From Plantago major (lineage: Eukaryota > Streptophyta > Magnoliopsida > Lamiales > Plantaginaceae): 64,000 nucleotides of DNA. The notes under the pieces were generated by a model that worked only from the letters and a program-made list of their open reading frames with translations, did no database searches and was not told the origin of the DNA. The stretch covers positions 25,242,237-25,306,236 of the forward strand of contig CM048844.1 of NCBI GenBank assembly GCA_026545765.1, read 5' to 3'. Position 1 is the first letter of the stretch, and each line of letters opens with the position of its first letter. Positions 22,257 to 33,252 of this stretch are shown here, one piece after another. The translations under genes were made by a program, and so were the position numbers.

Positions 22257-23185
22257 AAGAATTAAAATACTAGCCAATGTTCCACAAACCTTGCCATCCC
22301 ATCGAACGCAAAAATTTATGTGAGGAGTAGCACAATATTATATTTAAAATAATATTAATTTTATTAATAAAATAATTTAAGTTAATAAAAAATTAATTAT
22401 TATAAAAATTGTGTTGTAGTGTCACTCTGCATCTCCTTCAATTTTATTGTTCTAATTCCTTTTCTTAATTATTTAAGTATATTTTATATATATTTTTACT
22501 TTAAACAGTTCATTTGACCATAAACTTATTAAAAATAATTCATAAATGATAACTTAAATTATTATATAATAAAAGTTTAACAATTATACTATAGATTTTC
22601 TATTCATATTTTTCAATATAAGTTAGAATTAGTTTGTGGTGAAATGAACATAACAAGAAATAAACAAAACAAAATGAAAACTTATAAAAGGACGTAGTAG
22701 AATCTTACATATTTTATTTTGTGAAAATAATATTAAATTTAAAATATAAATGAAAGAACTCAAGAAAAAGAGAAAGAAGAAAAATGATAAGGATTGCTAA
22801 AAAGAGAAAAATAAAACAAAATGAAGGAGAAAAGAAAGAACATGCATGAAACTTAGGCGGTAAAGAGAAAAATAAAGATATAGTGTGGTGATGGGTGCCT
22901 AGAATTAAACATGAAAGCCAAAAAGAAAAGAAAAAACATTAAACAGATGGAAGAAAAAAAGGAAAAAAAAAAAGTGCACATCAGGGGATCAATCCCTCAC
23001 CCTACAAGTGTAGGAAGATTTAATCCCTCCCTTGCAAATTGGCTACAACTACTAGATATAACTATGCTTTGCGAAATTATTTTTTTCAACATCAAAATAC
23101 ATTTTGAATAGGGCTATAATAGTACTTTCACAAGAAAAATCGAGGGGTAGCACGTGCTACCCCGTGCTACCCTGTGGATTCGCCC
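22257..23185. other. Insertion/filler DNA within CRK-A exon 5
   Basis: About 930 bp separates the two halves of kinase exon 5, replacing about 30 bp of coding sequence. It begins with a 34-bp block copied from 20605-20638, then a 12-15-bp block (CCTTGCCATCCC) repeated from about 22209. The rest is AT-rich, then purine-rich (22750-22980), ending with CACGTGCTACCCCGTGCTACCC. No ORF with a domain. Confidence 0.6.
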
Positions 23186-23756
23186 ATGTGGTGAATGATT
23201 CGCGTTTGAGAATCCTCGTGCAGGTAAAGGAGACCCTTGGTAATGCCCCGTATGATCTTGTAGCATTGATCCCAGTCCACAAGTGATTGTGGTTTTTGTT
23301 CTTCCTTGTTTCCTAAGTAAGCTTACAATATTAGAATTAGAGGAATGCAAACTCAACTTGTGAATATGCATTAGTTGTAAGTTGTTTTCTTCAGCAACTA
23401 GCTAAAAATTTAATTTATGGCAAGCTAGCATTTGGAACATGATTACCGAATATGAATTGCTCTAGGTTTCCATTCGGCATAAATTCATATACAAGAAGCT
23501 TCTCTGATCCTTGTAAGGCGAATCTTACACTGCAATTTCCTGTGTGTAAGTCTTGCCAATAACATCACCTCATTTTACACTGCATTTGTACTAGGGCCGC
23601 CAGGTATGACCAAAAAACCTTACTTGCGTGTGACAACCTAGCTAGCTAACTTATTGGACCAAGTATGACGTTCTCCCCATAGAAAACGGTACCTGATCGT
23701 GGCGTATGATCAACGGATGATGAGGGACCTTCTGCTGGCATATCTGCTGATGATGG

Positions 23757-24335
23757 TGTTGAACAATCGAACAATTCCGATCAAATAATCGATCGAACAA
23801 AGACGATTACGAAACTATAATCAATCAAATGCGTAAAGAAAACAACACAAGATTTACGTGGTTCGGCTTTGCCTACATCCACGGAGAACAACAAGAGCAA
23901 TCCACTAATCAATGAAAGATTACAAGAAATCTGAGAAGCTCTCCAAGCAATCAACAATGGTGACTTGCTTTCTTCTCTCTGATTCTCTCTCTCACTAGTG
24001 TTTCTCTCACTATAACTGATAAGTGAATGATTAATGAGATCAATCTCTCCTTAACAACCAAGCTACAAGTCTATTTATACGGATTACAAGCAAAGAAAAA
24101 ACGAATTACAGGAAACAGGCTGTCATGCTCTGTTTTTCTTCTTCCAACCGTTTTTCCCTCCGCGTCACCTTTAAATCTCAGCCGTAGGATGATCATGATC
24201 AACGGTTCCTGAGCAATCTGGCAATAGACTCTTTCTGTAACTTGTAACCACAGATTCTGCACTAAAACCCACAGATTCTGCACTAAATCCCACAGTATCT
24301 GTGCTAAAACCCACAGAAACTGTCTAACCTTCACA
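23757..24335 (-). repeat. Copia copy 2, 3' LTR
   Basis: 579 bp, TG to CA on the minus strand. It is flanked on the left by the target duplication GATGG and on the right by the polypurine tract. Confidence 0.95.
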
Positions 24336-24602
24336 ATTCTCCACCTTTAGATAGTTTCTTGCTTCAGTTCTCACTTAATTCAGTTCCTTCAAGGTTAGAA
24401 CCAATCCCCTTTCACCATATTACCCTGTTCCTGAGGTTAGAACATATCCCTTTAACCTTCATCTTCTTCAGTTCATTGTTGCAGTAGCAATGCTACACTT
24501 ATTCACCAGCTCACAACAATATTCAAACTTCGCAGATGATAATACTTTAGTTAAAGCATCTGCAGGATTATCTAAAGTTGAAATCTTAGCCACCTTGATC
24601 TC

Positions 24603-27600
24603 TCATTTCTCCACAATGTCTCTCAGAAAATAATACTTCACATCAATATGTTTAGTACACTCATGAAACATTTGATGCTTAACTAAATGAATAGCACTCT
24701 GACTATCACAGTACACCACAACCATATCTTGATCAATCCCAAATTTCTTGATTATGCCTTTCAACCAAATAGCTTCCTTGACTGCTTCTGTTAGTGATAT
24801 AAACTCAGCCTCAGTGGTTGATAAGGCTACAACAGGTTGTTGCACAGACTTCCAACTAATTGCTATTCCATATAGAGTGAAGATATAACCAGTGAGGGAC
24901 TTTCTGCTATCAAGATTTGCAGCAAAGTCTGAATCCACATACCCCACTAATGCATCTGTGTTTGCATTAGAGTTTTCTTCAAACTTTAATCCATGATTAG
25001 CAGTTCTCTTCATGTATCTCATGATCCATTTCACAGCCTCCCAATGAGCTTTTCCTGCACAGCTCATGTACCTACTTACAACACTCATAGAATGAGCTAA
25101 GTCAGGCCTGCAACATATATACCATTGAGTACATAAGGCTCCCTACTGCACTAGCATATGGAATCTTTTCCATGTCTGCAACTCCCTTCTCATCTTTAGG
25201 ACACTGGTCAAGAGATAACTTAATGTGTTGCCCTAGAGGGGTGGAAACCTCACTTGACTGATGCATATAGAACCTAGATAGTACCTTGTTCACATAGTGA
25301 CTCTGTGACAGATACAGTACTCCTCCACCTGGTTCTCTAGTAATATCCATACCAAGAATTCTTCTTGCATTTCCCAGATCTTTCATATCAAACTCTCTTT
25401 GAAGTAAATTCTTGATCTTAGTCACTTCAGTCATGTCATTCCCAGCCAATAACATATCATCAACATATAACAGCAGAAATATGATTGCATCAGTTGAACA
25501 ATGAAGTATGTATGCACAGCTGTCATATGAGCTTCTTATAAATCCAATGCTCAACACATAAGTATCAAATCTCTTATACCATTGTCTGGGACTTTGTTTC
25601 AGCCCATAAAGAGATTTTAGAAGCAAACACACCTGATTCTTGTCTTTATAAGATTTTACTCCATCTGGTATAGACATATAGATCTTCTCTTCTAGATTTC
25701 CATGAAGAAATGCAGTCTTCACATCTAGCTGATGTAGAATTAACTCCTGTTGAGCAACAACTGCAAGAAGTAACCTGATAGAACAATGTTTTACCACTGG
25801 TGAGAAGATTTCATTGAAATCTATACCTTCTCTCTGTGTAAAACCTTTTGCAACTAATCTAGCTTTGAATCTTATTGACTCTCCTGATTCAGTTGTCTCC
25901 ACCTTCTTCTTGTAGATCCATTTGCAGCCAACAATCTTTGCTTCTTTTGGTTTGTCCACTATCTTCCATGTACCATTCTTGTTCAGAGATAGTAGCTCAT
26001 CATTCATAGCTTTAATCCACTGATTTCTTTCATTGCAGCTTACAGCTTCATTGTAATTTCTGGGCTCAATATTATCAATATCCTGTGCTACATTCAACAC
26101 ATGGGCTACATAGTTAGCCCAACCAAATCTAGTTGAATGTTTTCCTGCACCTTTTCTCCTATTCCTGTGCTGTGTCAGGTTCCAGTTTCTCAACTCATTT
26201 GAGGTTGTACCTTGTTGTTGTTCAGACATTTGATCTTCTTCTTCTGAATGTGAGTTGTCCTCATTGTTAGTTGAAATATTCGCCGGTGTAGATGGATCAG
26301 TGTCATGATTATTCTCCTCCTGTATATCTGCAACTGATCTCTCCTGTGTAACATCTGATATCATGACATTTTGAGTTATGTCATCTATAGTGGGATCATT
26401 GTTTGCAATCTCCACCTCAGACTGATTACTCTTATCAGTTTTCACAGATTCAGGTATACTGTGTGATTCTTGCTTGAATGTCATCACATTTTCATTGAAG
26501 ATCACATCTCTACTTATGATGCATTTTCTCTCATTTATGCACGATAACTTGTAGTATTTCACACCCTTAGGATAACCCAGGAATAAGCATCTCAGAGCCC
26601 TAGGCTCAAGCTTGTCCTGTCTCACAGGTGCAAATGCTGAGCAACCAAACACTCTCAAGTTTGTGTAGTTAGAGAGCTTTCCTGACCATACCATTTCAGG
26701 AGTTTTAAACTTTATTGCACTAGAGGGACACCTGTTGATCAAGAAACATGCAGTGTTCACAGCTTCTCCCCAGAAACATTTAGTTAATCCTGAGCTCAAT
26801 AGCATGCACCTTACCCTCTCTAGTAAAGTTTTATTCATCCTCTCTGCAACTCCATTTCTTTGTGGAGCTCTGATCTGATCCTGTGTCTTTGGATCCCTCT
26901 CTCTTTACAGAAGTTATTAAACTCAGTTGAAACAAACTCCATGCCATTGTCAGTCCTTAAACACTTCAGCTTCTTGTTTGTTTGGTTTTCAACTTCAACT
27001 AACCACTCTTTAAACTTCTCAAGGGCTTCATCTTTTGATCTGAGAATAAAAACCCACAGCTTCCTTGAATAGTCATCTATTATACTCATGAAGTATCTTC
27101 CTCCATACAGATTTTGCACCTTGTCGCCCCACAAATCTGAATGAACATATTCCAATTCCATGTGGTATGTTTGCGATCGAAACTAGCTCTATGAGCTTTA
27201 CTCATCACACAATGGTCACAGAACTCTAGTTTGCAGATTTTATCATCACCAAACACCTGTAGCTTTGCTAACTCACTCAGTCCTTTATCACTGACATGTG
27301 CCAACCTCCTATGCCATAACTCAGTGTGATTCTCCTCCTTAGTAACATGACTATGCCCAATAATGGTTGATCCTTGCAAGTAATACAGACCATTCTCCTT
27401 AATTGCCTGAATAACCACCTTATTTTGCATACTCACTTTCAGAACACCATGGTATGAACCATAGCTGTACCCCTTACTATCAAACACACCTAATGATAGT
27501 AGGTTTCTCTTCATACCAGGAACATATCTCACATCTGTAACCTTTCTCACTACTCCATCATACATCTTAATGTATATAGTGCCAATTCCCCTAATTCTGC

Positions 27601-28580
27601 AAGCATGGTCATTCCCCAGTAACACTTCACCACCATTAAATGTCTTTAACTCACTAAACCAAGATTTAACAGGTGAAATATGGAATGAACAACCAGAATC
27701 TAACACCCACTGATCACTGATATGGGATTCACAAACAACAAGTGCTTCTGCATTATCATAAATGTTACCTTCTGCAATATCTGCCGTGTTGTATTGGACT
27801 GCAGACTTGTTTTTCATGAGGGGACAATCTTTCTTGAGATGTCCAGCTTTCTTGCAATGATAGCACTTCCTCTTCTCCACATTATCAGCTCCACCTCTCA
27901 GGTAGCTTGGCAGTTCTCCTGGTGTTATTGAATGGTTTGTTCCTCAGATTATGATTCTTGTTCCATGGTTGCTTCACAGATAAGCTCTCTGCAACTGTGT
28001 CATGTTGATTACTAACACCTTTTTGATCCAGCTTGTTTCTCAAGGCTAGCTCCACATCCTTAGCTGTTAGATCATCCGGCTTTGACATGACTATTGCATC
28101 TACAAAGTGTTCATATCTCTGAGGCAATGAGCTAAGTAATATGACTGCTTTGTCATCCTCACCAACTGTCATCTCCCTTGACTCCATATCAGAACACAAC
28201 TTGTTAAATTCATCAAGATGTTCAATAATTGACCTATCAGATTTCATCTTGAAAGAGAAGAACATCTGTTTAAGCTTGATTTTTCTTGCCACAGTCTTAA
28301 CATGATATAGCTCCTCAAGCTTGTCCCAAACACCTTTTGCGGTCTTCTCTTTGATTACTTCTCTCAGAGCTTTGTCACCAAGAGACAGGATCAAGGTGCT
28401 ACGGGCCTTCCCAATGATTCTATTCTTCTCAGCTTCATCGAAATCTTTGTCAAAACCATCATTGCTAATGAGCTTGCTCTACACCTTCTTTATGCAAGTG
28501 CTTCCATTTTCGCCTTCCACAAAGTGAAGTCCACCTTCTCAGTTAGCTTCTCTGTATCAAATCTTGTTGTAGACGCCATT
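24603..28580 (-). pseudogene. Copia copy 2 gag-pol polyprotein, few breaks
   Basis: Starts at ATG 28580 (MASTTRFDTEKLTEKVDF). Gag breaks near 28480 (frameshift plus stop), then is open to 27885. After a frame change come the zinc knuckle CYHCKKAGHLKKDC near 27865, protease LDSGCSFH near 27695, GAG-pre-integrase, and an integrase core (MELEYVHSDLWG, then LRTDNGMEF) with frame changes near 27160 and 26850. The reverse transcriptase runs 26838-25102 with YVDD near 25460. RNase H is at 25088-24603, one frame step later, ending DIVEK. Only a handful of lesions separate it from an intact polyprotein, in keeping with its low LTR divergence. It is a mobile-element gene, not a CRK exon. Confidence 0.95.
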
Positions 28581-28622
28581 GATCACCAGTTTCAACCTCG
28601 ACTTCCCACAGACGGCGCCAAT

Positions 28623-29201
28623 TGTTGAACAATCGAACAATTCCGATCAAATAACCTATCGAACAAAGACGATTACGAAACTATAATCAATCAAATGCGT
28701 AAAGAAAACAACACAAGATTTACGTGGTTCGGCTTTGCCTACATCCACGGAGAACAACAAGAGCAATCCACTAATCAATGAAAGATTACAAGAAATCTGA
28801 GAAGCTCTCCAAGCAATCAACAATGGTGACTTGCTTTCTTCTCTCTGATTCTCTCTCTCACTAGTGTTTCTCTCACTATAACTGATAAGTGAATGATTAA
28901 TGAGATCAATCTCTCCTTAACAACCAAACTACAAGTCTATTTATACGGATTACAAGCAAAGAAAAAATGAATTACAGGAAACAGGCTGTCATGCTCTGTT
29001 TTTCTTCTTCCAACCGTTTTTCCCTCCGCGTCACCTTTAAATCTCAGCCGTAGGATGATCATGATCAACGGTTCCTGAGCAATCTGGCAATAGACTCTTT
29101 CTGTAACTTGTAACCATAGATTCTGCACTAAAACCCACAGATTCTGCACTAAATCCCACAGTATCTGTGCTAAAACCCACAGAAACTGTCTAACCTTCAC
29201 A
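28623..29201 (-). repeat. Copia copy 2, 5' LTR
   Basis: 579 bp, five differences from the 3' LTR by eye. The right edge abuts GATGG and the CRK-A ectodomain. Confidence 0.95.
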
Positions 29202-29206
29202 GATGG

Positions 29207-29764
29207 TGTATCCAGCATAGGTCCCAGTTCTAGAAGCCTACTCGCATCATAGAAAGGTGTGATTTCATAACGAATGATACAACTAGGCCTTAAAATCCTC
29301 GCCCCTATCGTCCTGTCACAACATATGGACACATCATCAGTTGCATTTCTCAGGCAAGTGTTGCAGCTGTCAGGGGATAAATCAGGGGTGCACTGTACTA
29401 GCGCGTAAATTGGCTGAAGATTTGTTGAGAGTCTAGATGTCCCAGCAGCAACTTTAAGTGAAGAACTACTTCTGTAAGCTGCTCGATTACGAAGACCTCT
29501 AAGCAATGTCCTTAGATCGGTCATGAACTCGTCAGGGGAACTAGTAACGTTCAACAAACTACGTGGCTCGCCACCGGGCATATAGTTTCCATGGTTCCCA
29601 ATATAGGCTCGTTCGAATAGCGTACCATGCAAGTTAGGTTCCAAAGAATTGCCTGTCTCCTGTTGGGACACAATTCTATCAGCTGACCTGTTGCATTTTG
29701 TACGCAGCCACGACAAGAATCTGGCTGGATGTCGCCCCTGCATAGTGCAACAGCGTAGACTCTG
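29207..29764 (-). pseudogene. CRK-A ectodomain, second fragment
   Basis: Contains the end of the first DUF26 domain (LCRGDIQPDSCRGC, C-x8-C-x2-C) and most of the second (YALVQCTPDLSPDSCNTC, then [15 protein letters not shown]). A net 1-nt shift near 29583 changes frame between GTMET and MPGGEPRSLL. Bounded on the right by the solo LTR and on the left by copia copy 2. Confidence 0.92.
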
Positions 29765-31811
29765 TGTGACGCCCTATCACTTTCACAGATAATTACCGAC
29801 AGTAAAATCTAATTTAGACGTGCGGAAGCTTGAAACAGAAGTACTTTGACCACATTTACATGTGCATGCCAGTAAAATACATTTTCAGAAGCTTTATGCA
29901 GTAAATAAGCTTTTACAAAACAATAGTGTTTTCATGAATGATGTGCGGACAATGAGCCGAGGGAAAAGGATTTGAAACCAGCCGGCCGACCCTTGATGCA
30001 TGTCTTAACATCTTTTCCGCTAAGGCCTGCATTTGCCTCAATATCTATAAAAATATCATCGCATTTTGAATGAGTTGCGGATCTCAATAAGTATAATCAG
30101 TAAGAAGTCATTTAATAACCAGTAAAATAACCCGCAACAAGATATTTAACACCAGGTAAGCACATCACTTTCAGTCACATATATTCACATCGATTTACAA
30201 TCAACATATGACTTCCATTTATTTCACAATTTCAAAATCACACCAGTCCACTTCTCATTCCAACAGATCAACTATAAACACTTAACATCATTCACATTTA
30301 TATAATAATGCACGTGCTTAGTCATTTTCTTTGTCTGCTATGGCTCTGTTACGACCAAGAGTAATTCGTGATCACGATAACAGAGGAGTTCAGTGAACCC
30401 AACAGAGTCCAGCCATGCTGGAAATTCATATTTCATACAGGGTCCATCCAGTGATGGATATTCAGAGTCCAACCAGTGCTGGAAATTCATAATCCAGGCA
30501 AGCTGGAAAACACATGACTCAAGGTCGTCAGCAGCCATAACAGAATCATCTTATCTATTATGAATGCAATTCACATAATCATATATATACATATATACGG
30601 CTAACACTTTACCTGAGCATAATTATATTTTTAGATAGCAACACACATGTCCCATCCGTACATGGGAACAATCGATACATATCATCAGGCAGTCATCTTT
30701 AGCTTTTCATCATAGCCAGAACAGAATATTTCAGATATATAGCACACCACGATATACTTTCACACATTTCATATCAACAACTTTGTTCCACATATATAGC
30801 ACAACACAATATACTTTTCACATTTTATATCAACAACTTGAACCATATAATTTACATCTGCATAGCCCGTACGCTAGCATAATAGAAATCATTTAAAGAG
30901 CACATATTTGTCAAACAACAAGTTATCGAAAATTATTTATAAAAGATACTAAATAACGAGGTACTAAAAACACTTACAGTTCACCGTCCAAAAGCATTTA
31001 TAGCGTTAACCACACTATCTTTTAGCGATAAAACACCTGTAAAATCGTATATTTATACCGGCTCTAAAAATATTATAACTGGAAATAACCGTCGAGATGA
31101 GTAGTGAAACACGAAAATCATACTATCTGACCTCCACAGATCTGTCGGTTGTTATCATAATTTCTGTCTAATTATTCCACGTCTTGGTCTGTTTGTGTGT
31201 GTAGTATATGCGAGTGTGTGTGTGTGAACAATTTGTGATCGTGGTGGTGTCTTGGTGCTGGAGTGAAAATGATGATGATGAATTGAGAATGATTGAACAG
31301 GCCAACCCGTTTATTACATAATTAATTGATGATAAGGATTTAGTTAGCAAGGCGGTGGACGTGAATCAACTATCAAATTTAACTAATAACATTATTTTAA
31401 TCATAGAATTATTTACACCAGGCTGCTTAATTCGGTTTTCATAAAGACGACACGAAAATCAAAGAGGTCCACTAAACAAATACTATAAATTCACGCGGTT
31501 CATATTACAGTGTCTGTTCTTTCCTTGTCCCTTGTTTGGATATAAAACGGTTAAAATTACAACTAATAACAAGCCGGTCCAAAACTATATAAAACAACGA
31601 TAACAATTAAAATTCAATTACAGTCGTATAATATCAATTTTTAATATCAAGTTCATATAGCACAAATATACCCCGTCTTATTCTATAATTTATTTTTTTA
31701 CAAATAATACCACATGTATAGCACAAATCAAAATATTAAAATTTACTTGATATTATTTTTAAAAACATAATTAAACATACATATGAGGTGAAAAAGGTCA
31801 GAGGCGTGACA
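29765..31811. mobile_element. ~2-kb solo LTR inserted in CRK-A first exon
   Basis: Runs from TGTGACGCC (29765) to GGCGTGACA (31811). It has TG/CA ends and near-inverted termini. CTCTG lies on both sides (29760-29764 and 31812-31816), a perfect 5-bp target duplication; joining the flanks gives the expected CRK coding sequence. No internal region or second LTR is present, so it is best read as a solo LTR left by recombination of a large LTR element, probably Ty3/gypsy-like by size. It contains short local repeats near 30410-30510 (a GAGTCCA-CCA-TGCTGG unit) and near 30740-30850. Confidence 0.85.
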
Positions 31812-31816
31812 CTCTG

Positions 31817-32040
31817 TCGGGAGATTGACCGAACGAGGCGTTGTTGAAGCCGTTGGTGCTGATATTTGTTGGCAGGGCAGAGAAAACTGTGTTGAGGTTA
31901 GCACGGTATGTGCCATTTGTGGGGTAATCGTTGCCAATGTCTATGCAGTCATAATCCTGGCTCTTAACATTTAGCAGAAGGTTATGTAGAATCAAGAAAA
32001 TGAAGGTAGATTGTAGCAGAATTGATGACAGGGTACTCAT
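31817..32040 (-). pseudogene. CRK-A N-terminal fragment (signal peptide, start of DUF26)
   Basis: ATG at 32040 gives MSTLSSILLQSTFIFLILHN, a clear signal peptide. The mature start CIDIGNDYPTNGTYRANLNT continues into the first DUF26 domain up to QSPDRV, where the solo LTR interrupts. Upstream Met codons at up to 32136 do not improve the signal peptide. Confidence 0.9.
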
Positions 32041-33252
32041 TATTAGTGCTTTTTCCACCATAAAAATGGTTTCCTCTTGCTCTGCGCACTCACTCTCGCA
32101 GTGTTTTAAAGTTTGTCTGTGGTTGTCTATATGCATTAAATATTGTCTTGTCTGTGCATTAAAGTCTGGAGGTAGTCTTATCTTCAGTAGAAAAAACCAA
32201 TAAAAATGAGTGAGCTTACTTGGGAGTGAGACAGATAGAAGGATTTGAAAAATGATGAAATTTTAGTGCAGCACTCTGTTAGAATATTTTTAATATTTTG
32301 TTGTCAACATTAACAATTATTATTTAGTTTAAATGTCTAGTGATTTATTTCTATTAGGATTCTCGTTAAGTTATTATTATCAACTAGAACTCAACTATGA
32401 TGGATAGAAGAGTCCTAGTCTAACTCAAATGGGTCCTGTCATAGACTTTAAATAAAACGTCTGTGTACAACCATTGGTACTGCTTCATACAGAAATGTAA
32501 TAGGATTCAGAAATCTCATATTCCATCACTACTGTTGTGGTGCTTATTTTTCAGGCATCATGGATTCACTGTAGCAGCGGTACTGTAGCAGCCTACTCAC
32601 CGGATTAAGCATAACTTGGAACGTGTTTGGAGGTAGGTCCTAGTTACGGTTTTCACTTACACAATCCGGGAATATATAAGCAGTAGGTAGGAATTAGAAA
32701 CCCGAAATACTCCCACCACCCCGCTAAAAAATGTACCTATTCCTTTTTGGAACGTACCACTAGTCATATTAATAACGAATTGAAATTAACTTTTTGGTAT
32801 AATCACCTTTAATAACCACGCCTTTGACTTTTTTAAATTCAAGTCTTGAAAAATCACCATTTCTGGGAAGTCGGAAATTATTAAGGATCACAAAATGAGG
32901 TTGGCCACTGGTCACTACTATATGAGAAATGATTATTGTTTCCAGGACTAGAACTAGTTTTTCTTCCACTAATATGTAGAAGCGATGAATGTTTTTTAGT
33001 GCTTTAAATGTCATATCATGATTATAACTCGTGCATTCTATTCACATTTACCTATTTTGTTCGCAATATAAACCCACTTGATCAATACATGCGCCTAAAA
33101 GACGGCGACTATTTCAAATGGTACAGAAAATACCTACAACATGTCTTACATGTCAATCACCCCTGCAGATTCAAGTCTTCTGTATAGTTTTGTACTGAAC
33201 TTCAGAGTCATATATATTCACAGGGCAGTTATCAATTAAATATGTATGTCAA
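32041..33252. other. Intergenic between CRK-A and CRK-B
   Basis: Promoter side of CRK-A and 3' side of CRK-B. No gene, repeat or element recognised. Confidence 0.5.

Larger units (their letters stand above)
23757..29201 (-). mobile_element. Ty1/copia LTR retrotransposon, copy 2, inserted in CRK-A
   Basis: About 5.4 kb on the minus strand, with 579-bp LTRs at 23757-24335 and 28623-29201. GATGG flanks it at 23752-23756 and 29202-29206, and the CRK ectodomain frame is exactly restored when the element is removed. LTRs begin TGTGAAGG and end TTCAACA on the element strand. The LTRs differ at five sites by eye (about 0.9%), so it is younger than copy 1. The polypurine tract AAAGGTGGAGAAT precedes the 3' LTR. 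The sequence after the 5' LTR is ATTGGCGCCGTCTGTGGGA, not the Met-type site of copy 1. Confidence 0.97.
20884..32040 (-). pseudogene. CRK-A: cysteine-rich receptor-like kinase gene shattered by insertions
   Basis: Fragments in order on the minus strand are as follows. Signal peptide and start of the first DUF26 domain: 32040-31817. Rest of the ectodomain: 29764-29207. Its last codons before the first intron: 23756-23693. Part of kinase exon 4: about 23575-23434. First half of exon 5 ([15 protein letters not shown]): about 23285-23186. Second half of exon 5 ([14 protein letters not shown]): about 22256-22150. Exon 6 in two pieces: about 22065-21986 and 20972-20884. Exons 2, 3 and 7 were not found. 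Breaks are caused by a solo LTR, a copia element, a filler-DNA deletion and a Harbinger-like insertion. A net 1-nt frameshift near 29583 is also present. Order and intron positions match CRK-B, its closest relative here. Confidence 0.92.

Noticed and set aside
29765..31811. Mutator-type DNA transposon with 9-bp target duplication
   Set aside because: A 9-bp reading leaves a mismatch, while the TG/CA ends with a perfect 5-bp CTCTG duplication fit a solo LTR better.
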